From: an uncultured Clostridium sp. | GTDB lineage: Bacteria; Bacillota; Clostridia; Clostridiales; Clostridiaceae | Reading direction: 5' to 3' | Assembly: GCA_934755305.1 (NCBI GenBank) | Contig: CAKVLD010000006.1 | Span: 33,127-97,126, forward strand | DNA length: 64,000 nucleotides | Notes under the pieces: generated by a model | What the model saw: only the letters and a program-made list of their open reading frames with translations | The model's database searches: none | What the model was told of the DNA's origin: nothing | Translations under genes and position numbers: made by a program | In this document: positions 9,745 through 18,203 of the stretch, piece by piece | How positions within the stretch are numbered: position 1 is the stretch's first letter | Layout: each line of letters begins with the position of its first letter

Positions 9745-9801
9745 TTATTCATCACTCACTTCCATAAAAATTATTATTTAAATCTTTTATTAAATATATT
9801 A

Positions 9802-10896
9802 TTAATTTTTTTGTATAACAATTTCACTTATCACAGTATTGTTTTCATCTATAAGCTCAATACTATTTGAACCCTTAACAAGTTCGAATTCTTTATACAT
9901 ATCTATATCAGCAAAATCTTCACCATTAATCTTAATATGACTATCCTTTAATACACAACCATCTCTAAAAGCAGATGCTATAAAAATTGGATTTTCTTCT
10001 TTAGCACCACTTGGTTTCTTCATTATTAACAAATAAGATTTCCCATCAAGCCCTTCACTTTTAAAATCTGGTGCATAATTAAACATTTCTTTAGAATTAG
10101 TATAAATAGTTGGCGATACATAATTAGCGCCTTTCTTTAAACTTATGATTTCTTCACCTTGAAGATAAGTAATATATGTATTACTCTTTTTCATACTAAG
10201 TGTATTATCTATTGCTATAGTATATGATGACATGAATTTCTTCATTTTTTTAACGTAAGACTTCTCTACTTCTTGACCCATATAATTTAAGTCTTTAAGA
10301 TTTGATTCCATAACTTCTAACGCAGATAACTTTATACCATCCTTTTCAAAATATCCACCTTTTCTAAAGTCTATCATAACCCATTTAGATGATTCATGAC
10401 TCCAGTATTCTACCACATAATAGCTTGGAGTAGATTCACTTTCAGCATCTTCTTTTCTAAATTCACCCACTCTACTAATAAGACCTACACTTTGCAACAA
10501 ATCACGTTCTATTATTGCCATATCTCTTCCTGAAACCTTTTTACTGGTGCCTTTTTCTTTAAGAATATCATATCCATTTACTGCTGACGAATCACTAACA
10601 TCATCATATTCAACAATAGTATTTAATATTTCAGTAACTTTTAACGCTTTTTCTATTTCAGTTTCTCCCGATGCTATTTCAGAAACTCTATAAGTTCCAT
10701 CTAAATTTCTAGTAACTAAACTGTTATTTAATGAATCAGTATTTTCATAAAATAATTCAATATTATTTTCATTATACATATTATCCCATGAAATAACATC
10801 TAATGACTTCTTAGCTTTAAAAGTTTTAGAATAAAGCATTGCACACACAACAATAATACCTACTAATAATATTCCTCTCAAAATTTTTTTACTCAT
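9802..10896 (-). CDS. Membrane-anchored transglutaminase-like protein, catalytic residues missing
   Basis: 364 residues with an N-terminal signal anchor (ILRGILLVGIIVVCAMLY). The central segment (~85-200) has the layout of a transglutaminase-like domain: GRDMAIIERDLLQSVGLISRVGEF, then YYVVEYW and WVMIDFRKGGYF. The cysteine expected before the LL-x-S-x-G-I helix is absent (an aspartate, GRD, sits there), and the histidine of the HAW-type strand is not seen; only the aspartate of MIDFR remains. The C-terminal ~150 residues are beta-rich. It follows a membrane TPR gene in the same direction, separated by a hairpin. The two probably form an exported or surface assembly; a scaffold or binding role is inferred. 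Confidence 0.6.
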   Translation of the reverse strand: MSKKILRGILLVGIIVVCAMLYSKTFKAKKSLDVISWDNMYNENNIELFYENTDSLNNSLVTRNLDGTYRVSEIASGETEIEKALKVTEILNTIVEYDDVSDSSAVNGYDILKEKGTSKKVSGRDMAIIERDLLQSVGLISRVGEFRKEDAESESTPSYYVVEYWSHESSKWVMIDFRKGGYFEKDGIKLSALEVMESNLKDLNYMGQEVEKSYVKKMKKFMSSYTIAIDNTLSMKKSNTYITYLQGEEIISLKKGANYVSPTIYTNSKEMFNYAPDFKSEGLDGKSYLLIMKKPSGAKEENPIFIASAFRDGCVLKDSHIKINGEDFADIDMYKEFELVKGSNSIELIDENNTVISEIVIQKN

Positions 10897-10920
10897 TATA
10901 TGCCCCTCCTACCTTCAATA

Positions 10921-10958
10921 AAATTAGGAAATTGAACTTCAACTCAATTTCCTAATTT
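10921..10958. terminator. Hairpin between the TPR gene and the transglutaminase-like gene
   Basis: A 15-bp perfect stem (AAATTAGGAAATTGA and complement) with an 8-nt loop lies only a few bases after the stop of the TPR gene. It may terminate or attenuate transcription into the next gene. The U-run is weak, so readthrough is plausible. Confidence 0.6.
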
Positions 10959-10962
10959 ACAT

Positions 10963-12717
10963 TTAATTATACAATTCAATATCTATAGCTTTTATTTCTG
11001 CTTCATTTTTATCATCTTTATATCTTTCATTAGCCGCCTTAGCTTTATTATAATTTGCGGTAATAACTTCTTTAAGTTTTGTAGATATATCTTCATTTAT
11101 ACCTTCATAAGCAGACTTTAAATTTATTAACCCTCTTTCTATATCTCCTTCTACCTTAATATAATAGAAAGCTGCATTATTTAAACTTATAATATCATTT
11201 TTATTTATTGAATAAGCATTTCTGATTTCTTTTATACCTTTATCATTTTCACCCTTTTGTAAATATAAAGCACCTAAATCTCTATGATATTCACCCACAC
11301 TGCCATCAAGTTCTATAGCTTTTTTATATAACTCAATTGCCTCATCCGTTTTTTCTAAAGATTTCTTTATTAAAGCCATATTATAATAATTATCTGAAAC
11401 TCCATATAAACCAGCTAATAAACTATACATTTCATATGCTTTTTCTTGTTTTTTAGCTGTATTATTATAAAACTCAGCTGCGTTTCTTAATATATTATAA
11501 TTAGTAGGATCTTTATAAATACCTTCTCTTAAATAAGGTTCAACCATCTCACTACTCTTATCATCCAACAAAATTCTCGGTATTAAGACTCCATAATTTT
11601 CTGCATAATCCGGATTCTTTATAACACTATATTTAGCATACTCTAAAGCTTTAGTATAATTTCCTTGTTTATAATATTTCCACGACATTATATTATCGAT
11701 TAAATAATTTTCTTCTTTATTTTTCAAAATATTATCTATAACTTCTTCTGCTAAATCACTATTTTCTGAATTTTCTAATAAAGTAGCTTTAACAGTATAA
11801 ATCATTATATTTCCTATATCTTCATTCTCAATCTCTTCAAAAAGTTTTAAACCATTTTCACTTTCCTCTGCAAACATAGAATAATACTTTATCAACATTA
11901 CTTTATAAAAAATATCTTCTGAATCTTCTTCCATATATCTTGTTAACTTTTCATATATATCTACTCTATTTTCCTTTACTAATTGATCCATTATGTTAAA
12001 TATTTGAACTTCATCTTTATCTAGATACCAAGCCTTCTTTAGAGTATTTAAAGCAGTATCCAAATTTCCTGCAATAATATTCATTTTAGAATATCTAATT
12101 AATTCACTTACTGAAGACTCATCTAAAGAATAGCTATTTATAATATCTTTTGCTTTATCCAACTCCCCAGATTCTATGTATATAATCACCATAGTATTTT
12201 GTAATTCTTTATCATTTGAATTTTCTAGCAAAAATACTTCTCCATATTCTAACGCTTTACTTACATCACCATTAATTAATGCTGTTAAAGCAATCTCACT
12301 TCCTAATGTACCATCATCATCCCTATACTTTTCCGACTGTGTATAGATTAATTTATTTCTAGTATCATAAGCCTTAGCTAGTAATCTGTTGCACATATCC
12401 TTTTCACCTTTTACTGAATACACTTGTGCTTGTTTTACAATCTCTTCTGGCCATTCTTCCTTTTCTTGAAGCTTCTCATATTCTTTTATCGCTTCATCAT
12501 ATTTCTTATCATAAAAATATTGTTCTGCCTTATTTGTAGTTATATTTACAGTCTCTTCTTCTCCCATAATTTTCTTACAAACAAAAGTTACTAAAAAAGC
12601 AAATATTATCACACCACCTATAGTTACTACTGATTCTAAATTAGATCTAACATTATCTTTAACTTTCAAATTTGTATTAGTTAATTCTTTTTTCTGTTTT
12701 AAACTATCCGTACTCAT
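10963..12717 (-). CDS. Membrane-anchored TPR protein
   Basis: 584 residues. A transmembrane helix at about 30-47 (VVTIGGVIIFAFLVTFVCKK) is followed by a long run of helix-turn-helix repeats of tetratricopeptide type. Recognisable units include AEQYFYDKKYDEAIKEYEKL near residue 85, NMALIKKSLEKTDEAIELYKKAIELD and YHRDLGALYLQKGENDKGIKEIRNAY. No enzyme domain is present. TPR arrays serve as protein-protein docking platforms, here facing outward if the N-terminus is inside. The start is an ATG with an AGGAGG site. The upstream intergenic region is shared with divergent murT. The next gene downstream is the transglutaminase-like protein, its probable partner. Confidence 0.8.
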   Translation of the reverse strand: MSTDSLKQKKELTNTNLKVKDNVRSNLESVVTIGGVIIFAFLVTFVCKKIMGEEETVNITTNKAEQYFYDKKYDEAIKEYEKLQEKEEWPEEIVKQAQVYSVKGEKDMCNRLLAKAYDTRNKLIYTQSEKYRDDDGTLGSEIALTALINGDVSKALEYGEVFLLENSNDKELQNTMVIIYIESGELDKAKDIINSYSLDESSVSELIRYSKMNIIAGNLDTALNTLKKAWYLDKDEVQIFNIMDQLVKENRVDIYEKLTRYMEEDSEDIFYKVMLIKYYSMFAEESENGLKLFEEIENEDIGNIMIYTVKATLLENSENSDLAEEVIDNILKNKEENYLIDNIMSWKYYKQGNYTKALEYAKYSVIKNPDYAENYGVLIPRILLDDKSSEMVEPYLREGIYKDPTNYNILRNAAEFYNNTAKKQEKAYEMYSLLAGLYGVSDNYYNMALIKKSLEKTDEAIELYKKAIELDGSVGEYHRDLGALYLQKGENDKGIKEIRNAYSINKNDIISLNNAAFYYIKVEGDIERGLINLKSAYEGINEDISTKLKEVITANYNKAKAANERYKDDKNEAEIKAIDIELYN

Positions 12718-12799
12718 AGAACCTCCTATCTTTTTGTGTGCACATGTTTACATCATTTTATTCTATCATTAATGTAAATAAAAATCTACTAAAAATACA

Positions 12800-12829
12800 T
12801 TGATGTCAAAAACAGGTTTATGCTATACT
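12800..12829 (+). promoter_or_regulatory. Promoter of murT-gatD
   Basis: A TTGATG -35 and a TATACT -10 with 18-nt spacing; the -10 is extended by an upstream TG. It sits about 65 nt before the proposed murT start and points toward murT. Confidence 0.6.
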
Positions 12830-12830
12830 T

Positions 12831-12860
12831 AATGTCAAAGTAAAAAAGAATTTTGACATT
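12831..12860. promoter_or_regulatory. Inverted repeat in the murT leader
   Basis: AATGTCAAA at 12831-12839 and its exact complement TTTGACATT at 12852-12860 flank a 12-nt spacer, immediately downstream of the -10 box. This is a typical operator position. No regulator can be assigned. Confidence 0.4.
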
Positions 12861-12893
12861 TATAAACTAAGAGCATTTAAGGTGGTGATTAAG

Positions 12894-14243
12894 ATTAAAA
12901 TTAAATCAATTTTAAGTTTACTTGCAGGCAAAACTACTATTTTCTTATCAAAACATATTTTAAAAGGTGGTAGTACTTTTCCTGGAACTGTTGCCTTAAA
13001 GTTTGATAAAGAAATCTTAAAGGTGGTAGCTAAAGGCTACAAAGTCATTCTTGTTACTGGTACAAATGGTAAAACCACAACTACTAGTATGATTTCAAAT
13101 ATTTTTAAGGAAAAAGGATACAGGGTAATAACCAATAGTACTGGTGCTAATCTTTTTAGAGGAATTGTTACATGTTTTATAGACAACTATAGGTTCTTCA
13201 AAAACAATAAAGATAGTTACGCAATAATTGAAGTAGATGAAGCTAATGTAAAATTTGTAACTGAGTATATAACACCTGAAATTATAACTATTACAAATAT
13301 CTTTAGAGATCAACTCGACAGATATGGAGAAGTCTATACTACTCTAACAAAAATATTAGAGGGAGTTAATAAAGTTCCAGAAACAAAACTAATTTTAAAT
13401 GGTGATGACTCTTTATTCGGAAAACTAGATGTAAAAAACCAAACTATTTATTATGGTTTTAACAAAACTATAAATGATGAAACTGCTATAGATATTAACG
13501 CAGATGCTAAGTTCTGCAAATTTTGCAAAGCACCTTACAAATATAACTTTATAACTTATAATCACTTAGGAGATTTTTATTGTCCTGAATGTGGATATAA
13601 GCGCTCAGATTTAAAATATGCTATAAATGATATTTTAGATGTGTCTCCTAATGAATCAACTGTTGTAATTAATGATACAAAACTTACAATTAGTCAATCT
13701 GGTTTATATAATATTTATAATGGTTTATGCGCTTTTGCCATAGGTAACGAAATGAACATCGAAAATAAATATATAGCTGATTCCTTATGTAAACAAGATT
13801 CTAGTTTTGGTAGACAAGAAGAAATTATAATTGATGATAAGAAAGCTAAGATAATACTAGTAAAAAATCCAGCCGGATATAATCAAGCCTTAGAAACACT
13901 TTGCTTAAATAAAGAAGATTTTTCCACTTTATTTATGCTAAATGATAACTATGCTGATGGTACTGATGTTTCATGGATATGGGATGTAAATTTTGAAAAA
14001 TTATCTTCTCTTCCTATCAAAGATGTCTTTATTTCTGGTACTAGATTATATGATATGGCTGTAAGGTTAAAAACTGCTGGGCTTAATACTGATTCTTTTA
14101 TCGTAGAAGAAGATTACGAATTATTAACTGAAAAAATTAAAAATTCATCTACTGAAAGAATATATATTTTAGCTACTTATACTGCTATGATTAATTATAG
14201 AAAATATCTACACTCAAAAGGCTACATCAAAAAGCTTTGGTAA
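12894..14243 (+). CDS. murT: Lipid II isoglutaminyl synthase subunit MurT
   Basis: About 450 residues; a Mur-ligase-fold ATPase that with GatD amidates the D-glutamate of lipid II stem peptide to D-isoglutamine. Seen: the P-loop TGTNGKTTTTSM, and a four-cysteine zinc ribbon (CKFCKAPY ... FYCPECG) characteristic of MurT and absent from ordinary Mur ligases. The C-terminal DUF1727 region carries the conserved NDNYADGTDVSWIWD. The frame is open from GTG at 12882, but that codon lies inside the AAGGTGGTGATT ribosome site (12879-12890), which nearly copies the anti-SD complement. The first codon at proper distance is ATT at 12894, so I chose that unusual start. gatD follows after 17 nt. Confidence 0.93.
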   Translation: MKIKSILSLLAGKTTIFLSKHILKGGSTFPGTVALKFDKEILKVVAKGYKVILVTGTNGKTTTTSMISNIFKEKGYRVITNSTGANLFRGIVTCFIDNYRFFKNNKDSYAIIEVDEANVKFVTEYITPEIITITNIFRDQLDRYGEVYTTLTKILEGVNKVPETKLILNGDDSLFGKLDVKNQTIYYGFNKTINDETAIDINADAKFCKFCKAPYKYNFITYNHLGDFYCPECGYKRSDLKYAINDILDVSPNESTVVINDTKLTISQSGLYNIYNGLCAFAIGNEMNIENKYIADSLCKQDSSFGRQEEIIIDDKKAKIILVKNPAGYNQALETLCLNKEDFSTLFMLNDNYADGTDVSWIWDVNFEKLSSLPIKDVFISGTRLYDMAVRLKTAGLNTDSFIVEEDYELLTEKIKNSSTERIYILATYTAMINYRKYLHSKGYIKKLW

Positions 14244-14260
14244 AATTTTAGGAGGATATT

Positions 14261-15001
14261 ATGGAATTAAACATTTGTCACCTTTATCCTGATTTATTAA
14301 ATGTTTATGGAGATATTGGAAACATATTAGTCTTAAAGGATAGAGCTACTAGACGTGGAATTAAAGTCAATGTAATAAATACTTCTCTAAATGATGACTT
14401 TAATAAAGATGATGTTGATATAGTGCTATTTGGAGGCGGTCAAGATTATGAACAAGTCATTGTATCTGAGGATTTAAAAAATAATAAAAAAGAAGCTATT
14501 ACTGATTATATTGAAAGTGGTAAAGTATTCTTAGCTATTTGTGGAGGTTACCAACTTCTAGGGAAATATTACAGAGCTCCAAACGGTGAAAAATTGAACG
14601 GTCTTGGAATTTTAGATATATACACTGAAGGTGGAGATACTAGATTTATAGGAAACACAGTAATACACAACGAAGATCTTAATGAAACTTATGTAGGTTT
14701 TGAAAATCATTCTGGTAGAACTTTCATAAATAATTTAAAACCGCTTGGTAAATGTATTTATGGATATGGTAATAATGGTGAAGATGGTAATGAAGGTTGT
14801 ATTTACAAAAATACATTTGGTACCTACTTTCATGGATCTTTATTATCAAAAAATCCAGAACTTGCAGATAGATTATTAAAATTAGCTTTAGAAAATAAAT
14901 ATAAACAAGAAATTAATTTTGAAGATATAGATGATACTTTTACTATAAAAGCTAAAGAATCTATAATTTCAAAGTATAAAGCTGAAAATTGGAATAAATA
15001 A
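14261..15001 (+). CDS. gatD: Lipid II isoglutaminyl synthase, glutaminase subunit GatD
   Basis: 246 residues of the CobB/CobQ-like class I glutamine amidotransferase family. It hydrolyses glutamine and passes ammonia to MurT for lipid II amidation. The nucleophile is C94 in LAICGGYQLLG, and the catalytic histidine is H191 in FGTYFHGSLL, both at the places found in characterised GatD. The AGGAGG site is well spaced before the ATG. It is cotranscribed with murT and ends at a strong terminator at 15016. Confidence 0.95.
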   Translation: MELNICHLYPDLLNVYGDIGNILVLKDRATRRGIKVNVINTSLNDDFNKDDVDIVLFGGGQDYEQVIVSEDLKNNKKEAITDYIESGKVFLAICGGYQLLGKYYRAPNGEKLNGLGILDIYTEGGDTRFIGNTVIHNEDLNETYVGFENHSGRTFINNLKPLGKCIYGYGNNGEDGNEGCIYKNTFGTYFHGSLLSKNPELADRLLKLALENKYKQEINFEDIDDTFTIKAKESIISKYKAENWNK

Positions 15002-15015
15002 AATCTATAAGGATT

Positions 15016-15046
15016 GTCACACTAAAATAGTGTGACGCTTTTTTTC
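15016..15046 (+). terminator. Terminator of murT-gatD
   Basis: A 9-bp perfect stem, GTCACACTA/TAGTGTGAC, with a 3-nt loop, then GC and a seven-T run. It starts 15 nt after the gatD stop. Confidence 0.92.
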
Positions 15047-15071
15047 TATAAAAAAACATATACATCAAACA

Positions 15072-15103
15072 CATCAAAAAAATATATGCATCAAAAGAAT
15101 ATA
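15072..15103. repeat. AT-rich repeat, copy A
   Basis: A 32-bp stretch built from two tandem units of the form CATCAAAA.AATATA. It recurs base for base, in opposite orientation, at 41259-41290. It sits between the gatD terminator and the next gene and has no coding potential. Confidence 0.6.
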
Positions 15104-15211
15104 CATATATAAAATATTAAATTGAATATAGGAAAAGGAGCTTGTCACTAACTATTTTAAGGTTAATGTCATAACTCCTTTATATTTTATTATGTACTTT
15201 TTATAATTAGA

Positions 15212-15433
15212 CTATCCTATCTTACTTTTAACCCCTGCCATCTCATCTGATATCGGTGTTAATATGTCTTTAATAAGCCCCTTTTTTTTATTTGCGTAAA
15301 AATAGAAATCATCGCCAACTTTACAACGTATATATTGATTTTTCACAATTTTGTATTTATTGCCGTTATAGTCAACACCCACATAATAATTTTTCGATTC
15401 ACTTTTTATTATACATCTATATGCATCACTCAC
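15212..15433 (-). CDS. Small hypothetical protein (73 residues)
   Basis: A GTG start with a GGGGAT site 9-14 nt upstream and a TATAAT box about 30 nt further back, so likely expressed. The protein is Lys/Tyr-rich and beta-strand-like (NYYVGVDYNGNKYKIVKNQYI), with no signal peptide or membrane segment. It could be a small beta-barrel, but I do not recognise a family. It lies alone between gatD and the divergent carboxypeptidase gene. Confidence 0.55.
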   Translation of the reverse strand: MSDAYRCIIKSESKNYYVGVDYNGNKYKIVKNQYIRCKVGDDFYFYANKKKGLIKDILTPISDEMAGVKSKIG

Positions 15434-15588
15434 TGCTTTCTCAATCCCCTATACTTTTTTTATTATATTATATCACATTTTTCGCAAATAATCTTTTGTA
15501 ACATTTTTGTTATTGTTATTGATTTTTATAAATGCTATACTAAGAATGTTTTTAAAATAATATTTTTTCAGAGATGGGGAGATAAACC

Positions 15589-16890
15589 GTGACAAAAGGA
15601 AAATTTCTTAAAACTCTTGCACTTACTCTTTCTTTAGCTGTAATAGCTCCTTTTTCTACTATAGTTCAAGCAGCAGAAAGTGCAAAAGATGTAAACATTG
15701 TTTCGCAAGCAGCTATCGTTATGGATTATGAAACAGGTGAAATAATCTATGAAAAAAATGCTAACGATCAAATGTATTTAGCAAGTACAACAAAGCTTAT
15801 GACAGCATTATTATTTGCTGAACATAACAAAAAAAATGATTCAATTACTTATACTCAATCAGCTAAAGCACAACCTGAATATTCGCTTGATTGGAATCAA
15901 ATGAAACCTTATGGTAAATCATTTACAGTTGGTGATACATTAACTGCTGATACGGTTATGAAAGGTTTATTATTATTTTCTGGTAATGATGTTGCTTATA
16001 TGATTGCTGACGAAGTTAGTGGCGACTCATCTTCATTTGCTGCAAAGATGAATGAAAAAGCGAAAAGCTTAGGATTAACAGAAACTCATTTTGAAAACCC
16101 TAATGGTTTACCATCAAATGGTCAAGATGTTAATTACTCTACTGCTTACGAATTAGCACTAATAACTAAAGAAGCTTATGAAAATGATTGGATAAGAGAA
16201 ACTCTTTTATTATCTGATGCAACTGTTACTTTACCTAAAAATACACAAGTAAAATTAGAAAATAGAAATACTGAACTTGGTAAAAACGGAAATATAGGTG
16301 GAAAAACAGGTGTTACTGATAAAGCAGGAACATGTTTTGCAGGTATATACGAAAGAGGCGGTAAGAAGTATATTACAGTTGTTCTTAAATCTGACAGAAA
16401 TAATAACAACACTAGATTTGAAGATATCGCTAGCATGATGAATTATAGCGAAAATGCAACAAGAAGTGTATATAAAAAATCAGGTGAAGAAGTAGGTACT
16501 GCCGAACTTGAATATAAAATTTTCAGATTCTTTGGTCCAACAAAAACTATTTCTGCTCCTATAGTATTAAGTGAAAATATCGAACTTTATGATAATTATA
16601 TTAATAATAATGAAGCTCAAATACTAGTTAATTCAGAAGAAAATAATGCTTGGAAAGTTGCTTCTCAAGATGAAACTACTTTAAGCTTATCAGTAAAACA
16701 ATTTTCTACTGAAATAAAAGGGCATGTAGAAATATCTACTTTTGATCTTATTAAAGCTAATATGCTTATCTATATTGCAATTCTTGTTGTAATAGTAATA
16801 ATAATAGTTTTAATACTATTTATAATAAAAATGATTTCTAATAGGAATCGTAGAAAAAATAGCTATAATAAAAGAAGAAGAAGATATTAA
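15589..16890 (+). CDS. dacA: D-alanyl-D-alanine carboxypeptidase (PBP5/DacA type)
   Basis: 433 residues. A signal peptide ends near AQA-AES (residue ~29). The serine peptidase S11 domain carries all three motifs: S66-x-x-K69 (ASTTKLM), S131-G-N133 and K239-T-G (GGKTGVTDKAG). It trims the terminal D-Ala from peptidoglycan stem peptides outside the cell. A C-terminal hydrophobic helix (~385-410) followed by an Arg/Lys-rich tail (RNRRKNSYNKRRRRY) anchors it in the membrane; true membrane passage is unlike the amphipathic anchor of classic PBP5. The start is GTG, with GATGGGGAGA 6 nt upstream. A strong terminator follows. Confidence 0.93.
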   Translation: MTKGKFLKTLALTLSLAVIAPFSTIVQAAESAKDVNIVSQAAIVMDYETGEIIYEKNANDQMYLASTTKLMTALLFAEHNKKNDSITYTQSAKAQPEYSLDWNQMKPYGKSFTVGDTLTADTVMKGLLLFSGNDVAYMIADEVSGDSSSFAAKMNEKAKSLGLTETHFENPNGLPSNGQDVNYSTAYELALITKEAYENDWIRETLLLSDATVTLPKNTQVKLENRNTELGKNGNIGGKTGVTDKAGTCFAGIYERGGKKYITVVLKSDRNNNNTRFEDIASMMNYSENATRSVYKKSGEEVGTAELEYKIFRFFGPTKTISAPIVLSENIELYDNYINNNEAQILVNSEENNAWKVASQDETTLSLSVKQFSTEIKGHVEISTFDLIKANMLIYIAILVVIVIIIVLILFIIKMISNRNRRKNSYNKRRRRY

Positions 16891-16900
16891 TTCAAAGATA

Positions 16901-16936
16901 AAGGTGTTGCAAGATAAAACTTGTAACACCTTATTT
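16901..16936 (+). terminator. Terminator of dacA
   Basis: A 13-bp stem, AAGGTGTTGCAAG paired with CTTGTAACACCTT (one mismatch), with a 6-nt loop and a T-rich tail. It covers the upstream part of the longest possible frame of the next gene and so supports the later start at 16970. Confidence 0.85.
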
Positions 16937-16969
16937 AAATTATATAAACTTATTGAAAAGAGGTTATTT

Positions 16970-17551
16970 ATGAATAAACTTAATTTTAAAGGTAGCGTAA
17001 TGCTAAATCCAACACCTGTTGTATTAATAACATCAAAAAATAAAGAAAATAAAGTAAATGTCTTTACTGTCGGCTGGGTAAGTACTGTATGTACAAAGCC
17101 TCCAACATTAGCAGTTGGAATAAGACCAGAAAGACTATCTCACGAATACATAAAAGAAAGTATGGAATGTGTAGTAAACTTAACAACTAGCAATATGGTC
17201 AAAATAGTAGATTACTGTGGTGTTAAAAGCGGAAAAAAAGAAGATAAGATAAAACATTTTGGATTGCAACTAGATCCTGGTGTAAGTATTTCAACTCCTT
17301 CCTTAAGCAAATCACCAGTTTCATTGGAATGCAAAGTTAAATCAATTACTCCTCTAGGAACTCATGATATGTTTTTATTAGAGGTTTTAAATGTAAAAGT
17401 TGATGAAAATCTTTTAGATGAAAAAGGTAAAATCTGCTTCAATAAAGCAGGGCTTATTTGCTATAGCCACGGAGAATACTTCGGATTAAATTCTAAACCT
17501 TTAGGAAGCTTTGGATACTCTATAAAAAAGAAAAAGAAAAAGAAAAAATAA
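16970..17551 (+). CDS. Flavin reductase family protein
   Basis: 193 residues of the FMN-binding split-barrel (flavin reductase-like) family. Seen: the N-terminal LNPTPVVLITSK, then VNVFTVGWVSTVCTKPPTLAVGIRPERLS, the FMN phosphate/isoalloxazine-binding part of these proteins. Likely an NAD(P)H:flavin oxidoreductase or flavoredoxin-type electron carrier. I chose the ATG at 16970 (AAAGAGG site, 6-nt gap) because the longer frame would begin inside the dacA terminator. The C-terminus ends in about eight consecutive lysines from an A/G tract, which is odd and perhaps slippage-derived. Confidence 0.85.
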   Translation: MNKLNFKGSVMLNPTPVVLITSKNKENKVNVFTVGWVSTVCTKPPTLAVGIRPERLSHEYIKESMECVVNLTTSNMVKIVDYCGVKSGKKEDKIKHFGLQLDPGVSISTPSLSKSPVSLECKVKSITPLGTHDMFLLEVLNVKVDENLLDEKGKICFNKAGLICYSHGEYFGLNSKPLGSFGYSIKKKKKKKK

Positions 17552-17571
17552 TTTTATATATTATAATAACT

Positions 17572-17618
17572 GAAAACTCCTCATAGTACTGCTTCTAAGC
17601 ATGCCATGAAGAGTTTTC
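17572..17618. terminator. Bidirectional terminator
   Basis: GAAAACTC.TCAT pairs with ATGA.GAGTTTTC around a ~20-nt loop, between the convergent flavin reductase and Spx-like genes. Confidence 0.7.
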
Positions 17619-17643
17619 TATATACACAATCTTCAAACTAATT

Positions 17644-17991
17644 TTATTCTTCTTTCAGCCATTCATTCCATACTTCAGGTTTATATCCTACTGTTGCTTT
17701 TTTTGCATTTCTTACTATAGGTGTATTTATTAATGTTTGATCTTTTAACATTATTTCTTCTTTAACTTCTACACTTCTTATATTTCCCAAATTAGATTTC
17801 TTATAATTTTTAGACTTTATATTTATAAGTTCATTTATCCCTACTGAATTTTTTACTGAACTTAATTCTCCTTTACTCATTCCTTTCTCTTTCATATCTA
17901 TTAATTGATATTTAATACTTCTTTCTTTAAAAAATCTTTCTGCCTTTTTTGTATCAAAACATTTTTTTGTTCCAAAAATTTGTATATTCAT
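17644..17991 (-). CDS. ArsC/Spx family protein
   Basis: 115 residues with the thioredoxin-like ArsC/Spx fold: N-terminal IQIFGTKKCFDTKKAERFF, a middle helical segment, and the C-terminal LINTPIVRNAKKATVGYKPEVWNEWL, which matches the RP-type loop region of the family. It has one cysteine (C11), so neither the CxxC switch of Spx nor the Cys triad of arsenate reductase is complete. Clostridia carry several such single-Cys proteins, probably thiol-dependent reductases or regulators. Monocistronic, with an AGGAGG site before the ATG. Confidence 0.82.
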   Translation of the reverse strand: MNIQIFGTKKCFDTKKAERFFKERSIKYQLIDMKEKGMSKGELSSVKNSVGINELINIKSKNYKKSNLGNIRSVEVKEEIMLKDQTLINTPIVRNAKKATVGYKPEVWNEWLKEE

Positions 17992-18203
17992 GTTTACCTC
18001 CTAAGTCTAATCCTATTTATAATATATAATACTAATTTATATTTTACATAAAAAATAGTAATCTATTAACACTATTATACTTTTTTATACATTTTTATTC
18101 TTGATTATGATTTTTTTCAATTATTGTATAAATAATACTCTTGTATTTTATTAAATATAATTTTATAATCAATATTACTTTGTAAATATGAAAGGGGGAT
18201 GTA

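Noticed and set aside
13095..13313. Antisense frame within murT
   Set aside because: It lies wholly inside a well supported gene and lacks a ribosome site.
15048..15115. Short spaced repeats resembling a degenerate CRISPR array
   Set aside because: Units are 15-16 bp, directly adjacent, without unique spacers, and no cas genes are present.
16904..16969. Longer N-terminus for the flavin reductase
   Set aside because: The extra codons lie inside the dacA terminator and are not part of the family fold.
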